Source of the DNA: Salinisphaera sp040361255
GTDB lineage: Bacteria > Pseudomonadota > Gammaproteobacteria > Nevskiales > Salinisphaeraceae
DNA length: 64,000 nucleotides
Assembly: GCF_040361255.1 (NCBI RefSeq)
Contig: NZ_APNG01000003.1
Location: 62,001 to 126,000 of the forward strand
Reading direction: 5' to 3'
The notes under the pieces were generated by a model, which was not told where the DNA came from, did no database searches, and worked only from the letters and a program-made list of their open reading frames with translations. Position numbers and translations under genes: made by a program. Shown one piece after another: positions 19,930-28,950 of this stretch (position 1 is the stretch's first letter; every line of letters begins with the position of its first letter).

Positions 19930-20622
19930 TCAGCGCTCGGCCAGCTCGGCCCGCATGTCGGCGATGACCTTGGCGTAATCGGGCTGGCCGAAGATGGCGG
20001 AGCCGGCCACGAAGGTATCGGCGCCGGCGTCGGCCACGCGCTTGATGTTGTCGGTCTTTATGCCGCCGTCGACTTCCAGGCGGATATCGCGGCCCGATGC
20101 GTCGATGATCTCGCGCGCTTCGGCGATCTTGCCGATGGCTTCCTCGATGAACTTCTGGCCGCCAAAGCCGGGGTTGACCGACATGATGAGCACGATATCG
20201 ACCTTGTCGAGCACGTATTTCAGCCATTCCAGCGGGGTGGCCGGGTTGAACACCAGCCCCGTCTTGCAGCCGGCATCGCGGGCCAGCTGCAGGCTGCGAT
20301 CGACATGTTCGCTGGCTTCCGGATGGAAGGTGATCGACGTGGCGCCGGCCTCGGCGAAGGCGCTGATCATGGCGTCGACGGGTTTGACCATCAGATGCAC
20401 GTCGATCGGCACGTTCGGATGGGTGTTTTTCAAGCGTTTGGCCAGCGCCGCGCCCACCGGCGGGCCGAAGGTGAGATTCGGCACGTAGTGGTTGTCCATC
20501 ACATCAAAATGAATCCAGTCGGCGCCGGCCTCGATCACGGCCTCGCATTCGTCACCGAGCGCGGCCAGATCGGCAGCAAGAATCGAAGGGGCGATAAGCG
20601 GCGCGCGCGTGGAACGGGGCAT
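19930..20622 (-). CDS. rpe: Ribulose-phosphate 3-epimerase
   Basis: Interconverts ribulose 5-phosphate and xylulose 5-phosphate. The 230-residue TIM-barrel protein shows IAPSILAADLAALGDE, the metal-binding WIHFDVMDNHYVPNLTFGP, DVHLMV, the MSVNPGFGGQKFI signature and EVDGGIKTDNI. Linkage of rpe to trp genes is common in gammaproteobacteria; here 471 bases separate it from trpE on the same strand. Confidence 0.96.
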   Translation of the reverse strand: MPRSTRAPLIAPSILAADLAALGDECEAVIEAGADWIHFDVMDNHYVPNLTFGPPVGAALAKRLKNTHPNVPIDVHLMVKPVDAMISAFAEAGATSITFHPEASEHVDRSLQLARDAGCKTGLVFNPATPLEWLKYVLDKVDIVLIMSVNPGFGGQKFIEEAIGKIAEAREIIDASGRDIRLEVDGGIKTDNIKRVADAGADTFVAGSAIFGQPDYAKVIADMRAELAER

Positions 20623-20692
20623 GGGTCAAAACCGTGGATCGAATAGCGGCGCTAGTTTACGCTTTGCGGATTGTCTGTGTCAGTGAGCTTGA

Positions 20693-21148
20693 ATGAGCGT
20701 TCTTATCGCGTTGCACGCGCTTGCCGCCGTGATCTGGGTGGGCGGGCTGTTCTTTCTGGTGGGTATTCTGCGTCCGGCCGCCTCGTCGGTACCCCTGGCC
20801 GAACGCCTGCCGCTGCTGTCCACCGCGATGGGGCGTTTCTTTCTGTGGGTGTGGATCGCGATCATCGTGTTGCTGGTCACCGGTAACACCATGATTTTCA
20901 TGCTCGGGGGCATGGGCGGCGTGCCGTTGTATATCCATCTCATGCAGGCGCTGGGCTGGGCCATGTTTTTGCTGTTCGGGCATATGTTCTTTTCGCCCTG
21001 GCGGCGGGTGCGCGTGGCGTTGTCGGCAGGCGCCCTGGCTGATGCCAGCCGCGCGATGGGCCAGCTGCGTCTGTTCGCCGCCATCAACCTGGCGATCGGC
21101 CTGATCGTGGTGGTGATCGCCACGGGCGGGCGCTACTGGGTCGGCTGA
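20693..21148 (+). CDS. CopD-like integral membrane protein
   Basis: A 151-residue membrane protein with four hydrophobic helices (about residues 3-27, 47-70, 80-97 and 127-145). The start LIALHALAAVIWVGGLFFLVGILRP resembles CopD-superfamily and related DUF proteins, where the histidine in the first helix and a W-VGG motif are conserved. A copper or heme role is known for some relatives but cannot be assigned here. It is divergent from rpe and 73 bases upstream of purC on the same strand. Confidence 0.7.
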   Translation: MSVLIALHALAAVIWVGGLFFLVGILRPAASSVPLAERLPLLSTAMGRFFLWVWIAIIVLLVTGNTMIFMLGGMGGVPLYIHLMQALGWAMFLLFGHMFFSPWRRVRVALSAGALADASRAMGQLRLFAAINLAIGLIVVVIATGGRYWVG

Positions 21149-21221
21149 GGCCGGGTTTTCGCGGCCCGCGCTGATAGAATCGCGCGGGTCATCCATCGAA
21201 CGCCGTCGCGGCCCAAGCGTC

Positions 21222-22106
21222 ATGCCCGAAACCCTATTCGAATCCGATCTGCACAGCGTGCCGCTGCTCATGCGCGGCAAGGTGCGCGATGTCTATGCCG
21301 TGGGCGACGAGCATCTGCTGATCGTGGCCACGGATCGGCTGTCGGCCTTCGATGTCATCCTGCCCGACCCGATCCCCGGCAAGGGTGAGGTGCTCACGGC
21401 CGTTTCCAATTTCTGGTTCGACCGCTTCGCCGGCCATATCGCCAATCATCGTGCCGAGAGGCCGTTGACCGATGTCCTCACCGACGCCGAAATCGCCCAG
21501 GTCGGCACGCGGGCGATGCTGGTCAAGCGCCTCGATGCCTTGCCGGTGGAAGCCGTGGCCCGCGGTTATATCATCGGCTCCGGCTGGAAGGATTATCAGG
21601 CGACCGGCACGGTGTCCGGCATCGAGCTGCCGGCCGGTCTGGCGCAGGCACAACAGCTGCCCGAGCCGATCTTCACCCCGTCGACGAAGGCCGAGGCCGG
21701 CGCACACGACGAGGCGATCGATTTCGACGCGGTGGTGGCACTGATCGGTGCCGAGCGTGCTGCCGCGGTACGCGACGCGACCCTGTCGATCTATACGGAC
21801 GCGGCGGCCTATGCCCGCGAGCGCGGCATCATCATCGCCGATACCAAGTTCGAGTTCGGTGTGGATGCCGCCGGTGAGCTCGTGCTCATCGACGAAGTGC
21901 TCACCCCGGATTCCTCACGCTTCTGGCCGGTATCCGAATACGCCACCGGCATGAGCCCGCCGAGCTTCGACAAGCAGTATGTGCGCGATTATCTGGAAAC
22001 GCTGGACTGGGACAAGACCGCCCCGGGCCCGCGTCTGCCGCAGCAGGTGATCGACAATACGGCGGCCAAGTACCGCGAAGCCCAACAAAGGCTGACTGGG
22101 AGCTAG
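21222..22106 (+). CDS. purC: Phosphoribosylaminoimidazole-succinocarboxamide synthase
   Basis: SAICAR synthetase of purine biosynthesis, joining CAIR and aspartate with ATP. The 294-residue length is that of the longer, yeast-like PurC type rather than the 237-residue E. coli type. Motifs include LLMRGKVRDVYAVGDEHLLIVATDRLSAFDVILPDPIPGKG, VKRLDALPVEAVARGYIIGSGWKDY, FTPSTKAEAGAHDE, IIADTKFEFG and LIDEVLTPDSSRFWP. It converges with the ankyrin-like gene at 22140. Confidence 0.96.
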   Translation: MPETLFESDLHSVPLLMRGKVRDVYAVGDEHLLIVATDRLSAFDVILPDPIPGKGEVLTAVSNFWFDRFAGHIANHRAERPLTDVLTDAEIAQVGTRAMLVKRLDALPVEAVARGYIIGSGWKDYQATGTVSGIELPAGLAQAQQLPEPIFTPSTKAEAGAHDEAIDFDAVVALIGAERAAAVRDATLSIYTDAAAYARERGIIIADTKFEFGVDAAGELVLIDEVLTPDSSRFWPVSEYATGMSPPSFDKQYVRDYLETLDWDKTAPGPRLPQQVIDNTAAKYREAQQRLTGS

Positions 22107-22139
22107 CCGCCGGCCGGCATTGGCGGCGTTCGGGCCGGT

Positions 22140-22811
22140 TTAAGCCGCGTCGGCGCGTTTGGCGTCGGCCGGCTTGGCCTTGGGCGCGTCGTTGGCGCTG
22201 GCCTGGCGGGTGAGTTCGCTATCGAGGATGCCGATGATGCGGTTGCGATCGATGCGCTGATCCTTGAGGGCGAGGAAATAGGCATAGCCCATCGCCCGCG
22301 TGTCGTTCTTGCCGGCGCGCTGTTGCAGGTCGGCGCCGTGGTCGATCATGAAGCGCAGCATCTTCGGGTCGTTGCGCTGGATGGCATAGAACAGCCCGGT
22401 GAGCTGCTCGCCGTCTTCACGCGGGTCGGCGGCATTGATATCCAGACCGTGGGCGAGATAGAAATCGGCACAGCCGTAAGGGTCGTCGAGGCGGGCTTCG
22501 CGTTCGAAGATATAGACCAGCCCGCCGGCGTCGCGCAGTTCGGGCACATCGGCCTCGCGCTCGGCGACCTGATCGAAGTCGCGCTCACAGAAACCGGGTT
22601 CCTGTGCCGGCTTTTCAGCCGAGGCCTGCGCTGTCTCGCTGTCTTTTGCGCCGGTCGCGGCAGCGTCATCCGTAACGAGCGCGGCCTGATCGGACTGCGC
22701 CTCGGCGCGATCGGCATCCGGGGTGAGATAGCCCGGCCCGCCGGCCAGCCAGAAGATGAGCAGGCCCAGAAAGATCGCAACGATAAGCGTGATGAAGAAT
22801 ATAGGTCTCAC
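22140..22811 (-). CDS. Membrane-anchored protein with an ankyrin-like region
   Basis: A 223-residue protein of no assigned function. Residues about 4-24 form one hydrophobic helix (FFITLIVAIFLGLLIFWLAGG) that would anchor it with the rest outside. A low-complexity A/E/D-rich stretch follows to about 75. Then come sequences that read like degenerate ankyrin repeats: LAHGLDINAADPREDGEQLTGLFYAIQRNDPKMLRFMIDHGADLQQRAGKNDTRAMGYAYFLA. The C-terminus is A/K/D-rich. It starts 42 bases after the prpB-like stop on the same strand, so the two may be co-transcribed. Confidence 0.7.
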   Translation of the reverse strand: MRPIFFITLIVAIFLGLLIFWLAGGPGYLTPDADRAEAQSDQAALVTDDAAATGAKDSETAQASAEKPAQEPGFCERDFDQVAEREADVPELRDAGGLVYIFEREARLDDPYGCADFYLAHGLDINAADPREDGEQLTGLFYAIQRNDPKMLRFMIDHGADLQQRAGKNDTRAMGYAYFLALKDQRIDRNRIIGILDSELTRQASANDAPKAKPADAKRADAA

Positions 22812-22853
22812 AGGCGTGTCCTCGGTGGCTGGAACGGCGGTGGCGGGTGTGGA

Positions 22854-23720
22854 TCAGTCCTTTTGGTCGCCGAACAGGGCGTCGAGCTTGTCTTCGTATT
22901 CGTGATAGCCCAGATGCTCGTAAAGTTCACTGCGCGTCTGCATGCGATCGACCACGTGCTTCTGGGTGCCGTCGGCCCGAATCGCGCCATAGACATCGAG
23001 CGCGGCATTGGCCATCGCCCGCGAGGCCGATAGCGGGTACAACACCATGCCCACGCCCTGATCGCCCAGTTCGGTGGTGGTATAGAGTTCGGTCTGGCCG
23101 AATTCGGTGATATTGGCCAGTACCGGCACGCCCAGCTCGGTGAAGCGCTTGTACATGCTCAGGTCGGTCATCGCCTCGGCGAAGATGAAATCGGCACCGG
23201 CTTCCACACAGGCAGCAGCGCGCTCGACCGCCGAATCCAGGCCTTCCACGGCCAGCGCATCGGTACGCGCCATGATCAGCATTTCGTCGCGGGCATCGGC
23301 GGCTGCGGTCACGCGTTCGGCCATTTCTTCCTTGGAGACGATCGCCTTGCCGGGCCGATGCCCGCAACGCTTGGCGGCAACCTGATCCTCGATATGCACA
23401 CAGGCCGCGCCCGCGCCTTCGAAGAGCTTGACGGTGCGCGCGATATTGAAGGCGCTGCCCCAGCCGGTATCGATATCCACCAGCAGTGGTACATCCGTGG
23501 CGTAGGTGATGCGGCGTACGTCTTCGAGTACGTCGTTCATGGTCGTCATGCCCAGATCCGGCAGGCCATAGGACCAGTTCGCGACGCCGCCGCCGGACAG
23601 ATAGATCGCCTTGAAGCCGCTGTGTTCGGCCAGCATCGCCGAATAGGCATTGATCGCCCCCACGATCTGGAGCGGGTGTTCGGTTTCGAGCGCGGAAAGA
23701 AAGCGTTGGGCTGCGGACAT
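22854..23720 (-). CDS. prpB: Methylisocitrate lyase-like (isocitrate lyase/PEP mutase family)
   Basis: Cleaves 2-methylisocitrate to pyruvate and succinate in propionate catabolism. The 288-residue protein has YLSGGGVANWSYGLPDLGMTT, the metal-binding VDIDTGWG (D82, D84) and the loop KRCGHRPGKAIVSKEEM with active-site C119. These match PrpB much better than oxaloacetate decarboxylase or PEP mutase. No prpC, prpD or acnD is nearby, so it stands outside a methylcitrate operon in this window. It may help with odd-chain products of the neighbouring alkane pathway, but that is inference. Confidence 0.88.
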   Translation of the reverse strand: MSAAQRFLSALETEHPLQIVGAINAYSAMLAEHSGFKAIYLSGGGVANWSYGLPDLGMTTMNDVLEDVRRITYATDVPLLVDIDTGWGSAFNIARTVKLFEGAGAACVHIEDQVAAKRCGHRPGKAIVSKEEMAERVTAAADARDEMLIMARTDALAVEGLDSAVERAAACVEAGADFIFAEAMTDLSMYKRFTELGVPVLANITEFGQTELYTTTELGDQGVGMVLYPLSASRAMANAALDVYGAIRADGTQKHVVDRMQTRSELYEHLGYHEYEDKLDALFGDQKD

Positions 23721-23891
23721 GATCGTCTACGGGTCGGGTTGAATGGCGGGCATCAGCTTAACGCAAGGCGGCCCTCGCGCGGGGCACGATCCTGACGCGC
23801 GACTGGCGATTCGCGCCGCGCGAACAATGCGTACCCCGCGCACGCCGAGGCCTGCGCGAATGCCGCTTGGCCGGTTTCGACGCGCCGTAGA

Positions 23892-25340
23892 TCAGCTCAA
23901 CCAGCGCGTGGCGAACTTGATGAACCAGCGGGTGAAGCCCTTGTAGGGCGGCAGGAACAAAAAGCTCAAGGAGAAGCGTTCGCGCACCACCGCGCGTTCG
24001 TGGCTGAAGGCCTTGAAGCCGTAGTGGCCATGCGAATTGCCCAGCCCCGAGTTGTTGACCCCGCCGAAGGGCAGATTGGCGTGCAGAAACTGCACCATGG
24101 AATGATTCACACAGGAGCCGCCCGCGCTGGTGTTGGACAGCACCTTTTCGATGAAATCGTTGTCGCGCGCGAACACGTACAGCGCCAACGGTTTGGGCTT
24201 GGCGTTGATCTCGCCGATGATGCGATCGGTATCGGTGAAGGGGATGATCGGCAGCACCGGGCCGAAGATCTCTTCGTCGAGCACGCGCGCATCGCGATCG
24301 ACATCGGTGAGCACGGTCGGGGCAATGAAATTGTCGTCGCTGGCCGGCACCCCGCCCATGGCCACTTGCGCGCCGCGCTCGGTGGCATCTTCGATCAGGC
24401 CCTTGACCCGGCCGTAGTGCTTGTCGTTGACGATACGGCAGTAGTCGCGATTGGATTGCATGTGCGACTGGTCGCCATAGAGCTTTTTCATGGCCTTGCC
24501 CATGGCCTCGATGAAGCTATCCACGATATCGGCATGGACATACATATAGTCCGGCGCGATACAGGTCTGGCCGTTGTTGGCGAACTTGCCCCAGGCCAGG
24601 TTCCTGGCGGCGTTGGCGATATCGGCGCTCTTGTCGACGATCACCGGCGATTTGCCGCCCAGCTCGAGCGTTACCGAGGTGAGGTTTTCGGCGGCTGCGC
24701 GCATCACGATCTTGCCGACCGCGGGCGAGCCGGTGAAAAAGATATGGTCGAAATGCAGGCCCAGCAGATGCTGCGAGGTCTGCACCGCGCCCTGAACCAC
24801 CGCGACTTCATCCTCGTCGAAGATGTCGCTGACGATGTCATCCATGAGCTGGGCGCAATGCGGGGTCAGCTCCGAGGGTTTGAGAATGACCGTATTGCCG
24901 GCGGCCAGCGCCGATACCAGCGGCCCGAAGCTCAGGTTGAGCGGATAGTTCCAGGGCGAAATGATCAGGCACACGCCCTTGGGTTCGTTACGCACCTCGG
25001 CCGAGGTGCCGAACATCAGTAGCGTCGGGCGCTTGCGTTCGGGCTTCATCCAGCCCTTGAGATGGCGGATGGCGTGATTGGCTTCCATCACCACCGGCAG
25101 GATTTCGGTGATATCGACTTCCGGGGCCGGCTTGGCGAAGTCCGCGTGGCAGGCCTCGTAGATCTGTTCGGTGCGATCGAACATCGCCTGGCGCAGGCGC
25201 TTGATCTTGTCGATGCGCTCGGCCGCGGTCGAGGTGCGCAGGGACAGCGTCTTGACCTGCTGGGCCGCGAGCAGCCGCTCGGTACGATTGGCATCGGCCT
25301 CTTCGGGCGCGGTCGCGATGTGGTCTACGGCAGTACTCAT
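23892..25340 (-). CDS. Aldehyde dehydrogenase (class 3, fatty/coniferyl aldehyde type)
   Basis: Oxidises an aldehyde with NAD(P). The 482-residue protein shows the class-3 signatures ISPWNYPLNLSFGPLVSALAAGNTVILKPSELTPH, FFTGSPAVGKIVMRAAAENLTSVTLELGGKSPVIVD, the catalytic cysteine in NNGQTCIAPDY and the LPFGGVNNSGLGNSHGHYGFKAFSHERAV motif. The C-terminus (SLSFLFLPPYKGFTRWFIKFATRWL) is hydrophobic and may associate with the membrane, as in fatty aldehyde dehydrogenases. The start at 25340 has an AGGAGG ribosome site. It lies downstream of the TetR gene and divergent from alkB, so a role on long-chain aldehydes from alkanes is likely. Confidence 0.9.
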   Translation of the reverse strand: MSTAVDHIATAPEEADANRTERLLAAQQVKTLSLRTSTAAERIDKIKRLRQAMFDRTEQIYEACHADFAKPAPEVDITEILPVVMEANHAIRHLKGWMKPERKRPTLLMFGTSAEVRNEPKGVCLIISPWNYPLNLSFGPLVSALAAGNTVILKPSELTPHCAQLMDDIVSDIFDEDEVAVVQGAVQTSQHLLGLHFDHIFFTGSPAVGKIVMRAAAENLTSVTLELGGKSPVIVDKSADIANAARNLAWGKFANNGQTCIAPDYMYVHADIVDSFIEAMGKAMKKLYGDQSHMQSNRDYCRIVNDKHYGRVKGLIEDATERGAQVAMGGVPASDDNFIAPTVLTDVDRDARVLDEEIFGPVLPIIPFTDTDRIIGEINAKPKPLALYVFARDNDFIEKVLSNTSAGGSCVNHSMVQFLHANLPFGGVNNSGLGNSHGHYGFKAFSHERAVVRERFSLSFLFLPPYKGFTRWFIKFATRWLS

Positions 25341-25432
25341 GGTGGGTTCCTCCTGGCTCGACGTCGATCGCGTCGAAGTTATTCGCATGGCCCGATGGTA
25401 TGTCAGTTTCGTGTCGAAGCGGCGAGCGGCGG

Positions 25433-26089
25433 TTATGAGGGCGTGGCCATATCCAGGCGTTGCGCGGCACGCTGGGCCAGTTCCGGTGCGCGGGCATGGG
25501 CCTGAAAGAAGATATGGGCGAGTACGCGCACCACGCGTCGATGATCCCGGGTGCTGCGATGGCCCAGCGGCAGCACGATGGCTTCGATCAGCGAAATGAA
25601 CGCGCGTGCCATATCCCGTGTCGAGCCTTCCACCCCCAGCGCATCGGCGGCACGGGCCTCGTCGAGCACCTGTTCGATTGCGGCCACGGCCTCGGCTTCG
25701 AATGCCTGCTGCACGGTCGTGGCGGCATCGACGTCGGCCGTACTGGGCTTGAGCCAGTAACCGGCGATCCCCTCGGCCAGGCGCGGATCCTCGACCAGCT
25801 GCTCGAGGCCGGAAAACATCGCGAAGATCTGTTCCACCGGGTCGGTTTCATCAGCCACGGCGTCGAATACGTGGGCTTCGAAAATACCGATCAGCCGCTT
25901 CATGGCCTCGGCGTAGAGCGCCTGCTTGCTATCGAAATGCCAGTACAGGGCGGCTTTGGTCACCCCCGACTCCTTGGAAAGACGCGTCATCGAAACGCCG
26001 TCGTAGCCAAAACGACCGAACGCCCGAAACGCCGCCTCGCAAATGCGCTCGCGTGTTTCGCGTGGATCGCTGTCTGCCGGTCGTGCCAT
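25433..26089 (-). CDS. TetR family transcriptional regulator of the alkane cluster
   Basis: A 218-residue TetR-type repressor. The helix-turn-helix is at about residues 13-58: RERICEAAFRAFGRFGYDGVSMTRLSKESGVTKAALYWHFDSKQALYAEAM. The C-terminal ligand domain is diverse, as usual. I start at the ATG at 26089 (MARPADSDPRET); the frame extends further upstream without support. It is divergent from alkB across 160 bases holding two palindromes, and reads into the aldehyde dehydrogenase. It probably controls both directions and itself; the inducer (an alkane or fatty acid derivative) is a guess. Confidence 0.88.
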   Translation of the reverse strand: MARPADSDPRETRERICEAAFRAFGRFGYDGVSMTRLSKESGVTKAALYWHFDSKQALYAEAMKRLIGIFEAHVFDAVADETDPVEQIFAMFSGLEQLVEDPRLAEGIAGYWLKPSTADVDAATTVQQAFEAEAVAAIEQVLDEARAADALGVEGSTRDMARAFISLIEAIVLPLGHRSTRDHRRVVRVLAHIFFQAHARAPELAQRAAQRLDMATPS

Positions 26090-26134
26090 GGCTTGTTGTG
26101 ATCGTCGAATAGAGCCCGACCGTAGCACAGGCTA

Positions 26135-26194
26135 TTGACTAACCGGTCGTTTAATTATTAGTGTTACATCGTGCAATGTAATCAACCGATCGGT
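26135..26194. promoter_or_regulatory. Candidate TetR operators between the regulator and alkB
   Basis: Two palindromes share a CCGRTCGGT-like core. The first, TAACCGGTCGTTTA (26140-26153), has the form TAAnCGnnCGnTTA. The second, ACCGATCGGT (26185-26194), is a perfect ten-base palindrome. Their centres are 43 bases apart, about four helical turns. The first overlaps a TTGACT hexamer (26135-26140) that could be the alkB -35 element, though no good -10 is seen. Binding by the adjacent TetR protein is inference. Confidence 0.5.
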
Positions 26195-26249
26195 CGGGCG
26201 CAAATCCGTGCGCTCGATCGGCCCGATGTCGCGAACGCAAGGAGATCGC

Positions 26250-27431
26250 ATGAATACAATGACAATGGCCGAAGCGCGGGCCCACGACCGCAAGCGCTGG
26301 CTCTGGCCCATGGGCTTCGGGATCATCATCATCGTGGCCGCGTTGGCACTGACCGGCTGGCTTACCGGCCAGACCTGGCTGATTTTTGCCGGGCCGATCG
26401 TGGTCTACGGCGTAGTGCCGGTGCTCGACCTGCTTATTGGCAAGGACAGCACCAACCCGCCCGAGCGCGTGCTCGACATCCTCGAAGACGACCCCTTTTA
26501 CCGTTACTCGACCTATATCTACGTGGTCGTGCAGCTCATTCTCTTCGTTGCGGTGTGTGCCATCGTCGGCACCCAGGATCTAACCTTCTGGCAGTGGCTG
26601 GGTTTTGTGACCACCATCGGCATGCTCTCGGGTGTGTCGATAAATACTGCCCACGAGCTGGGTCACAAGAACACGGCCATCGAAAGCTGGCTGGCCAAAA
26701 TCGCGCTCGCGCCAGTGGCCTATGGGCATTTCTATACCGAGCACAATCGTGGCCATCACAAGAACGTGGCCACACCGGAAGATCCGGCCAGTGCCCGCAT
26801 GGGCGAGCCATTCTGGCGCTTTCTGCTGCGTACCGCCGGCGGTAGCGCGCGTTCCGCGCTCGAAATCGAGAAGCGGCGCATGGCGCGCAAGAACCGCAGC
26901 TTCTGGAGCGTACATAACGAGGTGCTGCAATCCTGGGCCATGACGGTCGTGCTCTGGGGCGCGATGATGCTGGCCTTCGGCATCGAGCTTTTGCCGTTTC
27001 TGATCGTGCAAGCCATTCTCGGCGCCTCGCTGCTGGAGGCGGTCAACTACGCCGAGCATTACGGCCTGCTGCGCAAGAAACTGGAAAGCGGTCGCTATGA
27101 GCGTTGTCAGCCGGAGCATTCCTGGAACAACGATCACATCGTGACCAATATCTTCCTGTTCCATCTGCAGCGCCATTCCGATCACCATGCGCATCCGACG
27201 CGGCGCTACCAGTCGCTTCGCCATTTTGACGAAGCGCCGCAGTTGCCCACCGGTTATGCCGGCATGATCGTGCTGGCCTACTTCCCGCCGCTCTGGTATC
27301 GCGTTATGGATAAGCGCGTGGTTGCCCACTACGATGGTGACTTGCGCCGGGCCAACCTGCAGCCGGAAAAACGCGAGCGCCTGCTGGCCAAGTATCCGCC
27401 GCCCGCCACGCCTGCTGATGTGTCTGCCTAG
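26250..27431 (+). CDS. alkB: Alkane 1-monooxygenase (AlkB)
   Basis: Integral membrane non-heme diiron enzyme that hydroxylates the terminal carbon of n-alkanes using electrons from rubredoxin. The 393-residue protein has several hydrophobic helices and the eight-histidine motif set: HELGH (135-139), EHNRGHH (164-170), NYAEHYGL, and LQRHSDHHAHPTRRYQ near residue 310. The ATG at 26250 is preceded by GGAG at 26241-26244; the upstream extension to 26208 lacks support. Rubredoxin and rubredoxin reductase follow on the same strand, giving the full electron-transfer chain. Confidence 0.97.
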   Translation: MNTMTMAEARAHDRKRWLWPMGFGIIIIVAALALTGWLTGQTWLIFAGPIVVYGVVPVLDLLIGKDSTNPPERVLDILEDDPFYRYSTYIYVVVQLILFVAVCAIVGTQDLTFWQWLGFVTTIGMLSGVSINTAHELGHKNTAIESWLAKIALAPVAYGHFYTEHNRGHHKNVATPEDPASARMGEPFWRFLLRTAGGSARSALEIEKRRMARKNRSFWSVHNEVLQSWAMTVVLWGAMMLAFGIELLPFLIVQAILGASLLEAVNYAEHYGLLRKKLESGRYERCQPEHSWNNDHIVTNIFLFHLQRHSDHHAHPTRRYQSLRHFDEAPQLPTGYAGMIVLAYFPPLWYRVMDKRVVAHYDGDLRRANLQPEKRERLLAKYPPPATPADVSA

Positions 27432-27498
27432 AGTGATCGCTGCGTAATCAACCAATCGCCGTCGTACGGTGGTTTTGGTAGCCTTGAGGTCCACCGAG

Positions 27499-27522
27499 CG
27501 GGTGCCGTGGCCACGGCACCCG
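27499..27522. repeat. Perfect 24-base palindrome between alkB and rubredoxin
   Basis: Arms CGGGTGCCGTGG and CCACGGCACCCG abut with no loop, giving a perfect palindrome 68 bases after the alkB stop. It is not followed by a T-run, so it is a poor intrinsic terminator. As RNA the tip would open into a short loop; it could stabilise the alkB message or reduce read-through to the rubredoxin gene. Confidence 0.6.
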
Positions 27523-27559
27523 AATTTGCTACAACGCAATAGTTCATAAAGGACGTTAG

Positions 27560-27727
27560 ATGAAGAAATGGCAATGCATTGTCTGTGGTTTCGAGTACGA
27601 CGAAGCCGAGGGCATGCCGGACGAGGGCATCGAACCGGGCACCAAGTGGGAAGACATTCCTGACGACTGGACCTGTCCTGACTGCGGCGCGCCCAAGGAC
27701 GATTTCGAAATGATGGAAGTCGACTGA
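27560..27727 (+). CDS. Rubredoxin (AlkG type)
   Basis: A 55-residue single-iron electron carrier, passing electrons from rubredoxin reductase to AlkB. The four cysteine ligands are in CIVCGF (C6, C9) and CPDCGA (C39, C42), with the usual YDEAEGMPDEGIEPGTKWEDIPDDWTCPDCGAPKDDF order. The length is typical for a one-domain rubredoxin. AAAGGA precedes the ATG by a few bases. A stem-loop (27751-27757 with 27763-27769) lies between it and the reductase gene. Confidence 0.96.
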   Translation: MKKWQCIVCGFEYDEAEGMPDEGIEPGTKWEDIPDDWTCPDCGAPKDDFEMMEVD

Positions 27728-27795
27728 TCGCGCCGATACGTCGTCACGCACGGGCCGCTCGCCGGCCCGCTATTTGATCGCAATCGAGAGCAGGC

Positions 27796-28950
27796 ATGGA
27801 TCCGATCATCATCGTCGGCACGGGGCTGGCCGGTTACGGTACCGCCCGCGAATTTCGCAAGCACGACAAGGAGCGTCCGCTGGTTCTGATCACCCGTGAC
27901 GACGGCGCCAACTACTACAAGCCCGATCTGTCGGAAGCTCATGCCAAGGAAGCGGCGCCGGACGATCTGATCAAGAAAGACGCCGACGCCATGGCCGAAG
28001 AGCTGGACGCGACGATCCTGACCCACCGCCAGGTGGAATCCATCGATCGCGACAAGCGCCAGGTCGCGCTCAATGGCGACACGCTGACCTATCACAAGCT
28101 CGTGCTTGCCTTCGGCGCGGACCCGATCGTACTCAAGCTCGCCGGCGATGCCACCCAGTCGATCCACAAGGTCAACAACCTGTCCGACTACCGCAGCTTT
28201 CGTTCGAACCTGAGCGAGGCCAAGCATGTGGCGATTCTCGGCGCGGGGCTGATCGGCTGCGAATTCGCCAACGATCTGGTCAAGGCCGGCTACGAGGTTT
28301 CGATTGCCGACCCGGCCGACTGGCCGCTTTCGCAGCTGCTGCCCAAGGCCTGCGGTCAGGCGGTCGAATATGCGTTGACCCGGGCCGGCGTGCACTGGCA
28401 TCTGGGCCATGCGGCCACCGGTGTGCATCACAGCAACAAGCATCTGCAGGTCGTGCTCGACAACGACGAAAGCATCCATGCCGATGCGGTGTTGTCAGCC
28501 GTCGGCCTGCGGGCGGGCATCGAGCTGGCCGAAAAGGCCGGCCTGAAGATCGACAAGGGCATCGTGGTCGATCGCACGCTGGTCACCAGCGATCCCAACA
28601 TCTACGCGCTCGGCGACTGTGCCGAGGTTGATGGTCAATGGCGGCCCTATGTCGGCCCGCTCATGCAGTGCGCGCGTACGCTGGGCAAGACACTGGCCGG
28701 CGCCGACGGCGACACCCCGGGGCAGGTCAAATACCCGACGCTGCCGATCATCGTGAAAACCCATGTCTGCCCGGTGGTCGTGTTGCCGCCGGTCGAAAGC
28801 GGCGGCCAGTGGGAAATCGAAGGCGATATGCCCGATTTCGAAGCCCGCTGCATGAGCGAGGACGGCCGGCTCATCGGCTTTGCGCTCACCGGCGAAGCCA
28901 CCAACAAGCGTCGCGACTACATCAAGGAAGCGCCGCCGCTGATGGCGTAG
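27796..28950 (+). CDS. Rubredoxin-NAD(+) reductase
   Basis: FAD flavoprotein that reduces rubredoxin with NADH. The 384-residue protein has the FAD motif IIIVGTGLAGYGTAREFRK at the N-terminus, the NADH motif HVAILGAGLIGCEFANDLVKAGYEV in the middle and the second FAD-contact motif NIYALGDCAEVDGQW. Size and sequence fit the pseudomonad/Acinetobacter rubredoxin reductases. Position directly after rubredoxin supports assignment. It completes the alkane electron chain. Confidence 0.94.
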   Translation: MDPIIIVGTGLAGYGTAREFRKHDKERPLVLITRDDGANYYKPDLSEAHAKEAAPDDLIKKDADAMAEELDATILTHRQVESIDRDKRQVALNGDTLTYHKLVLAFGADPIVLKLAGDATQSIHKVNNLSDYRSFRSNLSEAKHVAILGAGLIGCEFANDLVKAGYEVSIADPADWPLSQLLPKACGQAVEYALTRAGVHWHLGHAATGVHHSNKHLQVVLDNDESIHADAVLSAVGLRAGIELAEKAGLKIDKGIVVDRTLVTSDPNIYALGDCAEVDGQWRPYVGPLMQCARTLGKTLAGADGDTPGQVKYPTLPIIVKTHVCPVVVLPPVESGGQWEIEGDMPDFEARCMSEDGRLIGFALTGEATNKRRDYIKEAPPLMA

